Shown here: in pieces, positions 56,052 through 64,000 of the stretch | How the letters are laid out: every line of letters begins with the position of its first letter | How positions within the stretch are numbered: position 1 is the stretch's first letter | DNA from: an uncultured Bacteroidaceae bacterium | GTDB lineage: Bacteria; Bacteroidota; Bacteroidia; Bacteroidales; Bacteroidaceae | Direction: 5' to 3' | Length of the DNA: 64,000 bases | NCBI GenBank assembly: GCA_905234745.1 | Contig: CAJOJD010000007.1 | Location: 50,361 to 114,360 of the forward strand | Program-made: the position numbers and the translations under genes | Notes under the pieces: generated by a model | Seen by the model: the letters and a program-made list of their open reading frames with translations, nothing else | What the model was told of the DNA's origin: nothing | Database searches by the model: none

Positions 56052-56987
56052 ATGAAAAGAATCCCCGTCATTGGTCTTATGATGGTGTTTGCCGTCTGTG
56101 TCCAGGCGGCAAATGAGAACTGGATGACGGGGCTGCCCGACACGGTACGGGTCTGCAGGGTCTCAATTCCCGGCACGCATGATTCCGGGACTGCGGGCGT
56201 ATGGTTCCCGATGCGTCATTACGCACGAACCCAATCAATGGATCTGGCGGAGCAGTGGGATGCCGGAATACGTTTCTTTGACCTGCGCCCCAAGTTGGAT
56301 GGTGACAGACTCAGGATATATCACGGACCGGCCAGTTGTCACATAACGTTTGACGAATCCCTGTTGATCCTGAAACATAAGATTGAAGAAAACCCCACGG
56401 AATTCTGTATCGTGATGACCAACAGCGCCGGCGGAGGCCGGAAGGCGGTGGATATGACAATGGAGCAGATCCGCAAATCCATCCCCGACAATATGCTCGC
56501 TGTTTTCAAACCCGACATGACTGTGGCCGATATACGCGGACGCATACTCTTTATCCACAGGAACGAACCGTCGGCAGGAACCGCAGTTCCCGGGTGCGTT
56601 ACGCGTGGCTGGCCGGGAAACGGGATGTTCCAAGGGGCACAGTTGGTATCTGCGGGCAGTGAAACCGCAACGTTATGGGCTCAGGACTGTTATACGTCCG
56701 GAAACAGTGACAGTGACGCCTATCTTGATGTCAAGTGGAGAATGATGGAGCATCTGCTGGGGATTTTTACCAAGACCGATGAAACCGTCTGGTGCATAAA
56801 TCATGCATCGGGATATACGGGTACCGGCGTCAGCACCAACATAAAGAAGAACGCCCGGACCACCAATGCCCGACTGCTGGAATATCTGGATACCCACAAG
56901 GCCCCCGTTGGTATTGTTCCCATGGATTTTCCGCAGCAGGAACTGATAGATGCCATCATATTTTTGAATACTTTTGCAGCAGAATAA
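56052..56987 (+). CDS. Phosphatidylinositol-specific phospholipase C X-domain-like secreted protein
   Basis: VSIPGTHDSGTAGV...WDAGIRFFDLRPKLDGDRLRIYHG. Confidence 0.88.
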   Translation: MKRIPVIGLMMVFAVCVQAANENWMTGLPDTVRVCRVSIPGTHDSGTAGVWFPMRHYARTQSMDLAEQWDAGIRFFDLRPKLDGDRLRIYHGPASCHITFDESLLILKHKIEENPTEFCIVMTNSAGGGRKAVDMTMEQIRKSIPDNMLAVFKPDMTVADIRGRILFIHRNEPSAGTAVPGCVTRGWPGNGMFQGAQLVSAGSETATLWAQDCYTSGNSDSDAYLDVKWRMMEHLLGIFTKTDETVWCINHASGYTGTGVSTNIKKNARTTNARLLEYLDTHKAPVGIVPMDFPQQELIDAIIFLNTFAAE

Positions 56988-56998
56988 CACCTTACAAC

Positions 56999-57412
56999 AT
57001 GACACTTAAAGACTTTCTGAATGAGGGCGACAAGTTCGCCAAGTACATAGGCATTGATCTTGTCGAAGTCAAGCCCGGAACGGCAAAGGCTACCATGACT
57101 GTTACCGAGCACCATATGAATGCCGGAAACATCTGCCAGGGCGGAGCGCTGTTCACTCTTGCGGACCTGGTATTCGCAGCACTTGTGAATCAGGGCGAGA
57201 ACATGGCGTTTGCCATCAACTCCACCATATATTATCACGTATCGGCCAAACTGGGCGATGTCCTTACGGCCGAGGGCCATTTTACCAGCCGCCATCCCAA
57301 GATTCCGGCAGCCCAGGTTCAGGTTAAGGATCAGAACGGAACGATAATTGCAACATTCCACGCACAGGGGTATACAAAGCGTATGCCGTCACCTTTTTGC
57401 GGATTGGAATAA
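56999..57412 (+). CDS. PaaI-family hotdog thioesterase
   Basis: MNAGNICQGGALFTLADLVFAALVN. Confidence 0.85.
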   Translation: MTLKDFLNEGDKFAKYIGIDLVEVKPGTAKATMTVTEHHMNAGNICQGGALFTLADLVFAALVNQGENMAFAINSTIYYHVSAKLGDVLTAEGHFTSRHPKIPAAQVQVKDQNGTIIATFHAQGYTKRMPSPFCGLE

Positions 57413-57521
57413 AAATTTTTCAGATTTTAACACTTATTTCCATTTGTTTTCATATCTTTGTCCTTGAAGCATCGCCTATAGTGCTGAAAAGGACAATAAA
57501 ACGTGAAAACAATATTTATAT

Positions 57522-57662
57522 ATGAAGGACTGGAAAAATACTACGGCTTCCAATTTGCAGGAAGTTCAAGAAGACACAACTGAAACATCAAAGTGGACGG
57601 GAGGGTTCCCAAGTCTGAACTTGAGTTCGCTGTCTCCATTATCTGCTTCGGTAGGAGAGTAG
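57522..57662 (+). CDS. Short ORF, 46 aa, candidate GG-leader-like peptide
   Basis: MKDWKNTTASNLQEVQEDTTETSKWTGGFPSLNLSSLSPLSASVGE*; promoter-like TATCTTTG upstream; not in track. Confidence 0.45.
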   Translation: MKDWKNTTASNLQEVQEDTTETSKWTGGFPSLNLSSLSPLSASVGE

Positions 57663-57674
57663 TTGTTTTAAAAC

Positions 57675-57712
57675 AATTTGGTTATCTTCGCAGTCAGCAA
57701 GATAACCAAATT
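57675..57712. promoter_or_regulatory. Perfect 14-bp inverted repeat AATTTGGTTATCTT/AAGATAACCAAATT
   Basis: Arms 57675-57688 and 57699-57712 with 10-nt loop, just upstream of 57722. Confidence 0.7.
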
Positions 57713-57721
57713 TGTTTTTAT

Positions 57722-58291
57722 ATGAAGATCAGAATCATCCTTTTGACAGTATTGGCTGTCATCATTGCCATGCCTGCAACGGCTCAGCGTTCCAGGAAAG
57801 CCGGTTCAGTAGAACTCTCATTCAACTATCAGAAACAGTCAGGAGCAGGCTCCAACCAGTGGGCTGTCTGGGTTGAGAACTCAGAGGGCCAGGTTGTCCG
57901 CACCCTTACCGTAACTTCATTTACATCAAAGGGCCGTGGCGGCCGCCGCGGTTACACCTTCCGTCCCACCTGCACTCCCACATGGGTCAAGAACGCCAAG
58001 GCTGAGGAGATGACCGACGAGCAGATTGATGCCGTAACCGGTGCAACACCCTCACAGAGCGGAATCCAGACTTACACTTGGGATTTCAAGGATGCCGACG
58101 GCAAGGAGGTTCCTGCAGGTGATTACAAGATATATCTGGAGGCCACTCTCTACTTTAACAGCATAGTTCTTTACAGCGGCTCATTCTCAACCAAGGACAA
58201 AGCCGGTGAGATTGTTCTCACCTCAACCCTGACCGAGGAGGATGAGGCTCACAAGAACATGATCACTGAGGTCAAGGCAGCCCTCAAGTAA
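57722..58291 (+). CDS. Secreted DUF2271-like protein
   Basis: Signal peptide MKIRIILLTVLAVIIAMPATAQ; NQWAVWVENSEGQVVRTLTVTSFTSKG. Confidence 0.75.
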   Translation: MKIRIILLTVLAVIIAMPATAQRSRKAGSVELSFNYQKQSGAGSNQWAVWVENSEGQVVRTLTVTSFTSKGRGGRRGYTFRPTCTPTWVKNAKAEEMTDEQIDAVTGATPSQSGIQTYTWDFKDADGKEVPAGDYKIYLEATLYFNSIVLYSGSFSTKDKAGEIVLTSTLTEEDEAHKNMITEVKAALK

Positions 58292-60574
58292 TTAGAAAGT
58301 TATAGATCCCTTTAGTGCGGCGGCCGACGAACAGTCAGTCGCCGTTACTGTTACCTTACCGGTGGCCGATGTATGGCGGATGTATGCAGTCATGCGTCCC
58401 TGATATGTGCTGAATACCGCACTCTTATGACTGGTTTCATGTGCCAGGACATCGGCATTATCGACCCCTATCAGTTCCGCACCTTCCACTTTCAGTTCAA
58501 TGCTGCAGTCGCTGTTGGGACATATGGTACCGTTACTGTCGGTAATCTGAACGGATAGTATCTCCACATCGTCAAAGCCTGTTCCGGCACGGCTTCCTGC
58601 CGGTTCAATGTTGATACGTGTGGGCTCATCGGCCGTAACGGATGTGTATCGGGCCATCTCAGTTCCGTCGTTGTATCCTACGGCCTCAATCCTGCCGGGA
58701 TTGAAGTTGATGTTGAACAGGGCAGGGCGGGCATTGTCGGGCATGGCCTTGCGACCCTGTGACTCGCCGTTGACAAAGAGCTCCACCTCCTGACAGTTGG
58801 AATAGACCTCAATGGCCGCCTGGTCATAAGTATCCATATCGGCCGGTGTCCAGTCCGATATCAGTGCACCCGCGCCGTTGTTGTCGGCGTGGCGGGCAAA
58901 AGCCACCATCGGCTCTTTCATCCACCAGCTGCCGCGCTGCAGGCCGGTAGGTTTGACTGCTCCCGTCACATCCAGCAGGGCGGTACTCCACATAACCTGG
59001 GGCCAGGCGGCCTCGCCAAGATAGTCGATGCCGGCCCAGAGGAACTGGCCGCACAGTGAAGGATCGTCACGCAGCATCAGCCACGACTGTACGTCATGAG
59101 TATTCTCGGTGCCTATGATTGCTTTCTCGGGGTGTGCCTCATGATAGGCCTTGAGTTCATCCACACGGTAGTTCTGGCCTACCACATCCATCATCTCGGC
59201 AAATCCGTTGCGGTATACTCCCGATGAGTTGGGGCGGAACAGGGCCATGGTTACCGGACGGGTATTGTCCAAGGAGTGAACCAGATCCTGCTGCTTGCGG
59301 TACTTGTCAAAACCCTGCTCATTGTTCAGGTTGTCACGGATCTCATTGCCTATGCTGTAAATCACAACGCAGGGATGGTTGCGCGCCTGCTCTACCATGG
59401 CTCGGGTATCACGCTCCCACCATTCGCCAAAATAGAGGTTGTAACCCTTTTCGGCGTGGTTCTTGGGTGAGTTCCAGGTGTCGAATGATTCGGCCATGAA
59501 CAGGAATCCTATGCGGTCGCAAAGATCCATGAATGCCGGATCGGCCGGGTTGTGGGCCATCCTTATGGCGTTCACTCCAAGTTTGCGTAACTGCTGCAGA
59601 CGGTACTCCCAAACCGATGCCGGTACGGCGGTTCCCAATGCCCCTGCATCGGAATGCAGGCATACGCCGTACATCTTTATATTCTGTCCGTTCAGGAAAA
59701 AGCCTTTTTCATTGTCAAAGCGTATGGTGCGCAGACCGGTAGTCACGGTCTCTTTATCCAGTTCCTTGCGGCCATCCATGACCGATACCTCAAGCGTATA
59801 CAGATAGGGGTCATCTATTGACCAGAGATGAGGATTCTTTATATCTATGCTTCCGCTAATCTCTGTCTGTAAGCCGGCTCCTATCTGGACTGCAGAACTG
59901 TTACCTCGGGTTACTGTCTTGCCGTCAGCACCCTTAAGGATATATTGAAGGCTTACCTTTATATCTTTATTGTATGTGTTCGATATGTTGGTCTTTATGT
60001 AAATCTTACCGTCATTATATGATGCAAACGCTCCGTTTGCGGTTATGTGGCAGACATTTTTGCTTACCAAGCGTACGTGGCGGTTTATTCCGCTGCCCGT
60101 GTACCAGCGTGATGCAGGTTGGACTGAATTGTCCACACGCACGGCAATTGTGGCCTCCTTACCAGGAGTAACAAGATCAGTGATATCATATGTAAATCCC
60201 ACATATCCGTTGGGCCGGTATCCCGCCAACTGGCCGTCCACATATACGCTGCTGCATGCCATCACACCGTCAAACTCAAGGAACAAACGCTCATCGGCCC
60301 CGATATCAGCCTTTATGGTCTTGCGGTACCAGCCTATACCAGTAGGAAGATATGCACCGCCCTGTCCGCTGGGATTACTCCTGTCAAACTCCCCCTCAAT
60401 GCTCCGGTCATGCGGCACATCCACCGTGCGCCATCCCTCCACACCGGCCAGTTGATCAACAGTAGCCTCACTCAGCACAAACTCCCAACCGGCGTCTAAA
60501 CTCCGGCTCTCCCGCGCCGTCATAGCATAAGAAATCAGAAAACTCAGCAGAAATATGTATTTCCTCATGTCCAA
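58292..60574 (-). CDS. Glycoside hydrolase family 2 (beta-galactosidase-like)
   Basis: GWEFVLSEA..VDVPHDRSIEGEF; NAIRMAHNPADPAFMDLCDRIGFLFMAESFDTW; HPCVVIYSIGNEI. Confidence 0.93.
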   Translation of the reverse strand: MDMRKYIFLLSFLISYAMTARESRSLDAGWEFVLSEATVDQLAGVEGWRTVDVPHDRSIEGEFDRSNPSGQGGAYLPTGIGWYRKTIKADIGADERLFLEFDGVMACSSVYVDGQLAGYRPNGYVGFTYDITDLVTPGKEATIAVRVDNSVQPASRWYTGSGINRHVRLVSKNVCHITANGAFASYNDGKIYIKTNISNTYNKDIKVSLQYILKGADGKTVTRGNSSAVQIGAGLQTEISGSIDIKNPHLWSIDDPYLYTLEVSVMDGRKELDKETVTTGLRTIRFDNEKGFFLNGQNIKMYGVCLHSDAGALGTAVPASVWEYRLQQLRKLGVNAIRMAHNPADPAFMDLCDRIGFLFMAESFDTWNSPKNHAEKGYNLYFGEWWERDTRAMVEQARNHPCVVIYSIGNEIRDNLNNEQGFDKYRKQQDLVHSLDNTRPVTMALFRPNSSGVYRNGFAEMMDVVGQNYRVDELKAYHEAHPEKAIIGTENTHDVQSWLMLRDDPSLCGQFLWAGIDYLGEAAWPQVMWSTALLDVTGAVKPTGLQRGSWWMKEPMVAFARHADNNGAGALISDWTPADMDTYDQAAIEVYSNCQEVELFVNGESQGRKAMPDNARPALFNINFNPGRIEAVGYNDGTEMARYTSVTADEPTRINIEPAGSRAGTGFDDVEILSVQITDSNGTICPNSDCSIELKVEGAELIGVDNADVLAHETSHKSAVFSTYQGRMTAYIRHTSATGKVTVTATDCSSAAALKGSITF

Positions 60575-60625
60575 CCATTTTTAATTGCAGTTACAAACTT
60601 AAGCAGAATCTTACAGCTCTGTATA

Positions 60626-60765
60626 TGTTAGGGAGGAAAAAGGCTGTACCTGCGTTGTGCTTCCCTAAGGTGGGTGGGTGTTCCGCGTTCTTTCGTATTT
60701 GTGGCGCACCTTAGGGAGAGAAATGGCCGTACCTGCGTTCTGTTTCCCTAAGGTTGGTGGGTGCG
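60626..60765. repeat. Two further units of the CTTAGGGA...TCCCTAAGG repeat family
   Basis: Units at about 60626-60680 and 60707-60765. Confidence 0.85.
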
Positions 60766-60830
60766 GAGCGTTATGAGGTTGAAAAACGAAAAAAACTCAA
60801 ACGTTTTGTGCGCTATTTCATTGAAAAAGT

Positions 60831-61020
60831 GTAATTTTGCGAGCCGATTATTATCAACCCTTGCATAAAGGGTTAGTTATTAGCGTGTTAAACCCCCGAG
60901 TACGGGTTCTGCGGTATAGCGTAACTGCTGAATTCAAGCGTTTAGGGAGTTTCCATGACGTCGGGAGACGGAGAGGTTGCGTAGAGTAATGAATGTTTAA
61001 TTATTGATTTAAAGTTTAGA
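60831..61020 (+). promoter_or_regulatory. Long structured 5' UTR of rplM-rpsI (candidate ribosomal-protein leader)
   Basis: TAATTTTG -7-like box near 60832; about 180 nt leader with small hairpins (AACCCttgcataaaGGGTT, ACCCccgagtacGGGT). Confidence 0.45.
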
Positions 61021-61482
61021 ATGGATACTTTAAGTTACAAGACTGTTTCGGCCAACAAGGCTACCGTAAATAAGGAATGGGTCGTGGTTGACGCCAAGGA
61101 CCAGGTCCTGGGCCGCTTCGCCGTGAAGGTTGCCAAGCTGCTCCGCGGTAAGTATAAGACTAATTTCACTCCGCACGTAGACTGCGGCGACAATGTCATC
61201 GTTCTCAATGCCGATAAGGTTGTCCTGACCGGTAAGAAATGGACTGACAGGGTTTATCTGCGTTACACCGGTTATCCCGGTGGTCAGCGTGAGACCACAC
61301 CTGCACAGTTGATGGCTAAGCCCAACGGTGCTGAGAGACTTATGAAGAAAGTTGTTAAGGGTATGCTTCCCAAGACAAAGCTTGGTGACAAGCTCATTGA
61401 CAACCTCTATGTTTATGCAGGTACAGAGCACAAGCATGAGGCACAGCAGCCCAAGGCAATCGATATCAATTCACTTAGTTAA
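61021..61482 (+). CDS. rplM: 50S ribosomal protein L13
   Basis: WVVVDAKDQVLGRFAVKVAKLLRGKYKTNFTPHVDCGDNVIVLNADKV. Confidence 0.97.
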   Translation: MDTLSYKTVSANKATVNKEWVVVDAKDQVLGRFAVKVAKLLRGKYKTNFTPHVDCGDNVIVLNADKVVLTGKKWTDRVYLRYTGYPGGQRETTPAQLMAKPNGAERLMKKVVKGMLPKTKLGDKLIDNLYVYAGTEHKHEAQQPKAIDINSLS

Positions 61483-61493
61483 TTTGAAAGAGA

Positions 61494-61880
61494 ATGGAAG
61501 TAATCAATGCAATAGGCCGTCGTAAAAGCGCCGTGGCACGTGTCTTCGTTTCAGAAGGTACAGGTAAGATTACCATCAACAAGAGAGATCTCGCAGTATA
61601 CTTCCCGTCATCACTGCTTCAGTACGTAGTTCTCCAGCCCCTCAAGAAACTTGATGTTGCTGAGAAGTATGATATCAAGGTGAACCTGGACGGTGGCGGT
61701 TACAATGGCCAGGCCAATGCCCTGCGTCTTGCAATTGCCCGCGCTCTTGTTAAGATCAATCCTGATGACAAGAAGGCTCTTCGTTCAGAAGGCTTCCTGA
61801 CCCGTGATGCCCGCTCTGTTGAGCGTAAGAAGCCCGGTCAGCCCAAGGCACGTCGCAGATTCCAGTTCAGTAAGCGTTAA
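61494..61880 (+). CDS. rpsI: 30S ribosomal protein S9
   Basis: AIGRRKSAVARVFVSEGTGKITINKRD...KKPGQPKARRRFQFSKR. Confidence 0.97.
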   Translation: MEVINAIGRRKSAVARVFVSEGTGKITINKRDLAVYFPSSLLQYVVLQPLKKLDVAEKYDIKVNLDGGGYNGQANALRLAIARALVKINPDDKKALRSEGFLTRDARSVERKKPGQPKARRRFQFSKR

Positions 61881-61985
61881 TACGCCGAATCTGTGTTTAG
61901 TATCTAAACTGTCGGGATCTGCCGCTTAAGGGACAGCTACCCGATGGTTGTTAAAAAAGAATGTAAACAAACTAACAAACTATTT

Positions 61986-62927
61986 ATGTCAAGAACAAAT
62001 TTTGAACAGCTTCTCGAAGCTGGTTGCCACTTCGGCCACCTGCGCCGCAAATGGAATCCCGCTATGGCTCCTTATATCTTCATGGAGCGCAATGGCATTC
62101 ATATCATCGATCTTAACCAGACTGTAGCCGCTATCGATCAGGCTGCTGAGGTTCTCAAGCGCATGGCTCGCGACGGAAAGAAGATCCTCTTCGTTGGTAC
62201 CAAGAAACAGCTCAAGGAGCTTGTTGCACAGAAGGTATCAACCGTTGGTATGCCTTACGTTATTGAGCGCTGGCCCGGTGGTATGCTCACAAACTTCCCC
62301 ACAATCCGCAAGGCTGTGAAGAAGATGGCCACTATCGACAAGCTGACTCAGGACGGTACATATTCAAACCTTTCAAAGCGTGAGATCCTCCAGATCACAC
62401 GTCAGCGCGCCAAGCTGGAGAAGAACCTTGGTTCTATCGCCGACCTGTCACGTCTGCCGGCTGCTCTGTTCGTAATTGACGTTCTCAAGGAGAACATCGC
62501 CGTACGTGAGGCCAACCGTCTGGGTATCCCCGTATTCGCTATCGTTGATACCAATAGTGATCCTTCAAATATTGACTACGTCATTCCTGCAAACGATGAC
62601 GCTACCAAGTCAGTTGACGCTATCCTGACCGCTTGCTGCGATGCTATCGCTGAGGGTCTTGCTGAGCGTAAGGCTGAGAAGGGTGACGAGGCCGCTGATG
62701 AAGAGGCTGGTGAGAAGGCTGAGAAGCCCCGTCGCGAGCGTATCCGCAAGGTAGCCAAGAAGGAAGAGACTCTTGATGAGGCTCCCGCCGCTGAGGCTGC
62801 TGCCGAGGAAGCTCCCGCTGCTGCTGAGGCTCCTGCCGAGGCTCCCGCCGAGGAGGCTCCCGCAAAGCCCAAGCGCACCCGCAAGGCTGCTGCTCCCAAG
62901 GATGACAAGAAGGAGGCTGAAGCTTAA
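61986..62927 (+). CDS. rpsB: 30S ribosomal protein S2, Ala/Glu-rich C-terminal tail
   Basis: FEQLLEAGCHFGHLRRKWNPAMAPYIFMERNGIHIIDLNQT; start at 61986. Confidence 0.97.
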   Translation: MSRTNFEQLLEAGCHFGHLRRKWNPAMAPYIFMERNGIHIIDLNQTVAAIDQAAEVLKRMARDGKKILFVGTKKQLKELVAQKVSTVGMPYVIERWPGGMLTNFPTIRKAVKKMATIDKLTQDGTYSNLSKREILQITRQRAKLEKNLGSIADLSRLPAALFVIDVLKENIAVREANRLGIPVFAIVDTNSDPSNIDYVIPANDDATKSVDAILTACCDAIAEGLAERKAEKGDEAADEEAGEKAEKPRRERIRKVAKKEETLDEAPAAEAAAEEAPAAAEAPAEAPAEEAPAKPKRTRKAAAPKDDKKEAEA

Positions 62928-62953
62928 TTTTTAACGCTAAAAACTAAAGAAAA

Positions 62954-63775
62954 ATGGCTGTAACACTTGATGATATTAAAGCCCTGCGCACCAAGACCGG
63001 TGCCGGTATGTCAGATTGCAAGAAGGCTCTCACCGAGGCTGAAGGCGATTTTGAGAAGGCTATTGAGATAATCCGCAAGAAGGGTCTGGCAGTTGCTGCA
63101 AAGCGTTCTGACCGTGAGGCTTCCGAGGGTTGCGTACTGGTAAAGGTTGACGGTAACTTCGGCGCTATCATAGCTCTTAAGTGCGAGACCGACTTTGTTG
63201 CCAACAACAAGGATTTCATTGCTCTGACTCAGAGCATCCTGGATGCCGCTGTTGCCGCTAAGGCCAAGTCTCTTGACGAGGTTAAGGCTCTGCCTATGGA
63301 TGGCAAGACCGTAGCTGATATCGTTCTGGAGCGCACAGGTATCGTAGGTGAGAAGCTCGAGCTTGATGGTTACAACTACCTTGAGGCTCCCGAGATCGCT
63401 TCTTACAACCACCAGGGTAAGAACTTCCTCTGCTGCCTGGTTGCCTTCAACAAGGAGGTATCAGACAAGGAGTACGTTCACGAGATCGCTCTGCAGGCTC
63501 AGAATCCTATCGCTGTAAAGCCCGAGGAGGTTCCCGCCGACATCGTAGCCCGCGAGAAGGAAATCGCTGCCGACAAGGCACGCGAGGAGGGCAAGCCCGA
63601 GAACATGATTGAGCGTATTGCTGAGGGTCGTATGAAGAAGTTCTACGATGAGAGCTGCCTTTTGAACCAGAAGTACATCGTTGACGAGAAGAAGACCGTT
63701 GCCGAGTACCTGAAGGCTCTGGATAAGGACCTCACCGTAACTGCTTTCCGCAGATTCACTCTGAAATCAGAATAA
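62954..63775 (+). CDS. tsf: Elongation factor Ts
   Basis: IKALRTKTGAGMSDCKKALTEAEGDFEKAIEIIRKKG. Confidence 0.97.
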   Translation: MAVTLDDIKALRTKTGAGMSDCKKALTEAEGDFEKAIEIIRKKGLAVAAKRSDREASEGCVLVKVDGNFGAIIALKCETDFVANNKDFIALTQSILDAAVAAKAKSLDEVKALPMDGKTVADIVLERTGIVGEKLELDGYNYLEAPEIASYNHQGKNFLCCLVAFNKEVSDKEYVHEIALQAQNPIAVKPEEVPADIVAREKEIAADKAREEGKPENMIERIAEGRMKKFYDESCLLNQKYIVDEKKTVAEYLKALDKDLTVTAFRRFTLKSE

Positions 63776-63776
63776 T

Positions 63777-64000
63777 TCATTCAAGATTTCTCCATAACAC
63801 AGAAGGGTCAGACCCCTTTGTGTCATCTTGAAATGATTTTGTCTGGGTATATCCCAGAGAGAGCAGTTTGGCCTTGAGTTTCTCGCGGAAATCGCCCTGG
63901 ATTATTATCTCGCCGTCCTTGGCCGATCCTCCGCAACCGCAGAATGTCTTGAGGGTGCGGGCCAGTGTCTCCATATCGGCCTGCGGGCCCTGGAATCCGC
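63777..64000 (-). CDS. Translation initiation factor SUI1/YciH-like (5' end outside window)
   Basis: FQGPQADMETLARTLKTFCGCGGSAKDGEIIIQGDFREKLKAKLLSLGYTQTK... Confidence 0.9.
   Translation of the reverse strand, partial: GFQGPQADMETLARTLKTFCGCGGSAKDGEIIIQGDFREKLKAKLLSLGYTQTKSFQDDTKGSDPSVLWRNLE
63795..63824. repeat. REP-like palindrome copy 2 (minus orientation)
   Basis: Minus: TGACACAAAGGGGTCTGACCCTTCTGTGTTA. Confidence 0.75.

Overview
The window is a Bacteroidota-type chromosome segment. A prophage fills about 1-44,000; its left end lies outside the window. Host housekeeping genes fill about 44,000-64,000. The prophage reads almost entirely on the minus strand. Its right end has a divergent repressor/HTH switch (42.7-43.5 kb). 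Leftward from there come a replication/accessory block (DnaA-C-like, DUF4373-like, RuvC-like, C5-methyltransferase, tRNA-Ser(GCU), YopX-like, many small ORFs) and then a podovirus-like late block (connector-like proteins, internal-virion-like proteins, a tail/stabilization-like protein, M15 lysin, portal). No integrase, terminase large subunit or major capsid protein was recognised; these presumably lie to the left. The dominant object is one uninterrupted 6,655-codon ORF (6861..26828, minus). It resembles phage/conjugative-element 'polyvalent' proteins: HEVIAH zincin motif, DdrB/ParB-like domain, N6-adenine methylase, SNF2-type helicase, RadC/JAB-like domain and a C-terminal LPD38-like region. 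The most unusual observation is that several low-complexity linkers of this giant protein carry compact, protein-like ORFs on the same strand, all in the same +1 frame. Each sits at a domain boundary: 21347..21508, 18740..18880, 17600..17800 and 11702..11842. In the two strongest cases the nested frame uses more ordinary codons and amino acids than the giant frame, suggesting small genes swallowed or overprinted during fusion. Other points: a 51-bp duplicated hairpin leader, a hexanucleotide GSGDG/GYG repeat gene, paralogs differing by a 14-bp frameshifting deletion, a host palindromic tandem repeat family, REP-like palindromes that supply stop codons, and a 46-aa host ORF with a GG motif. All family calls are by eye; no searches were run.
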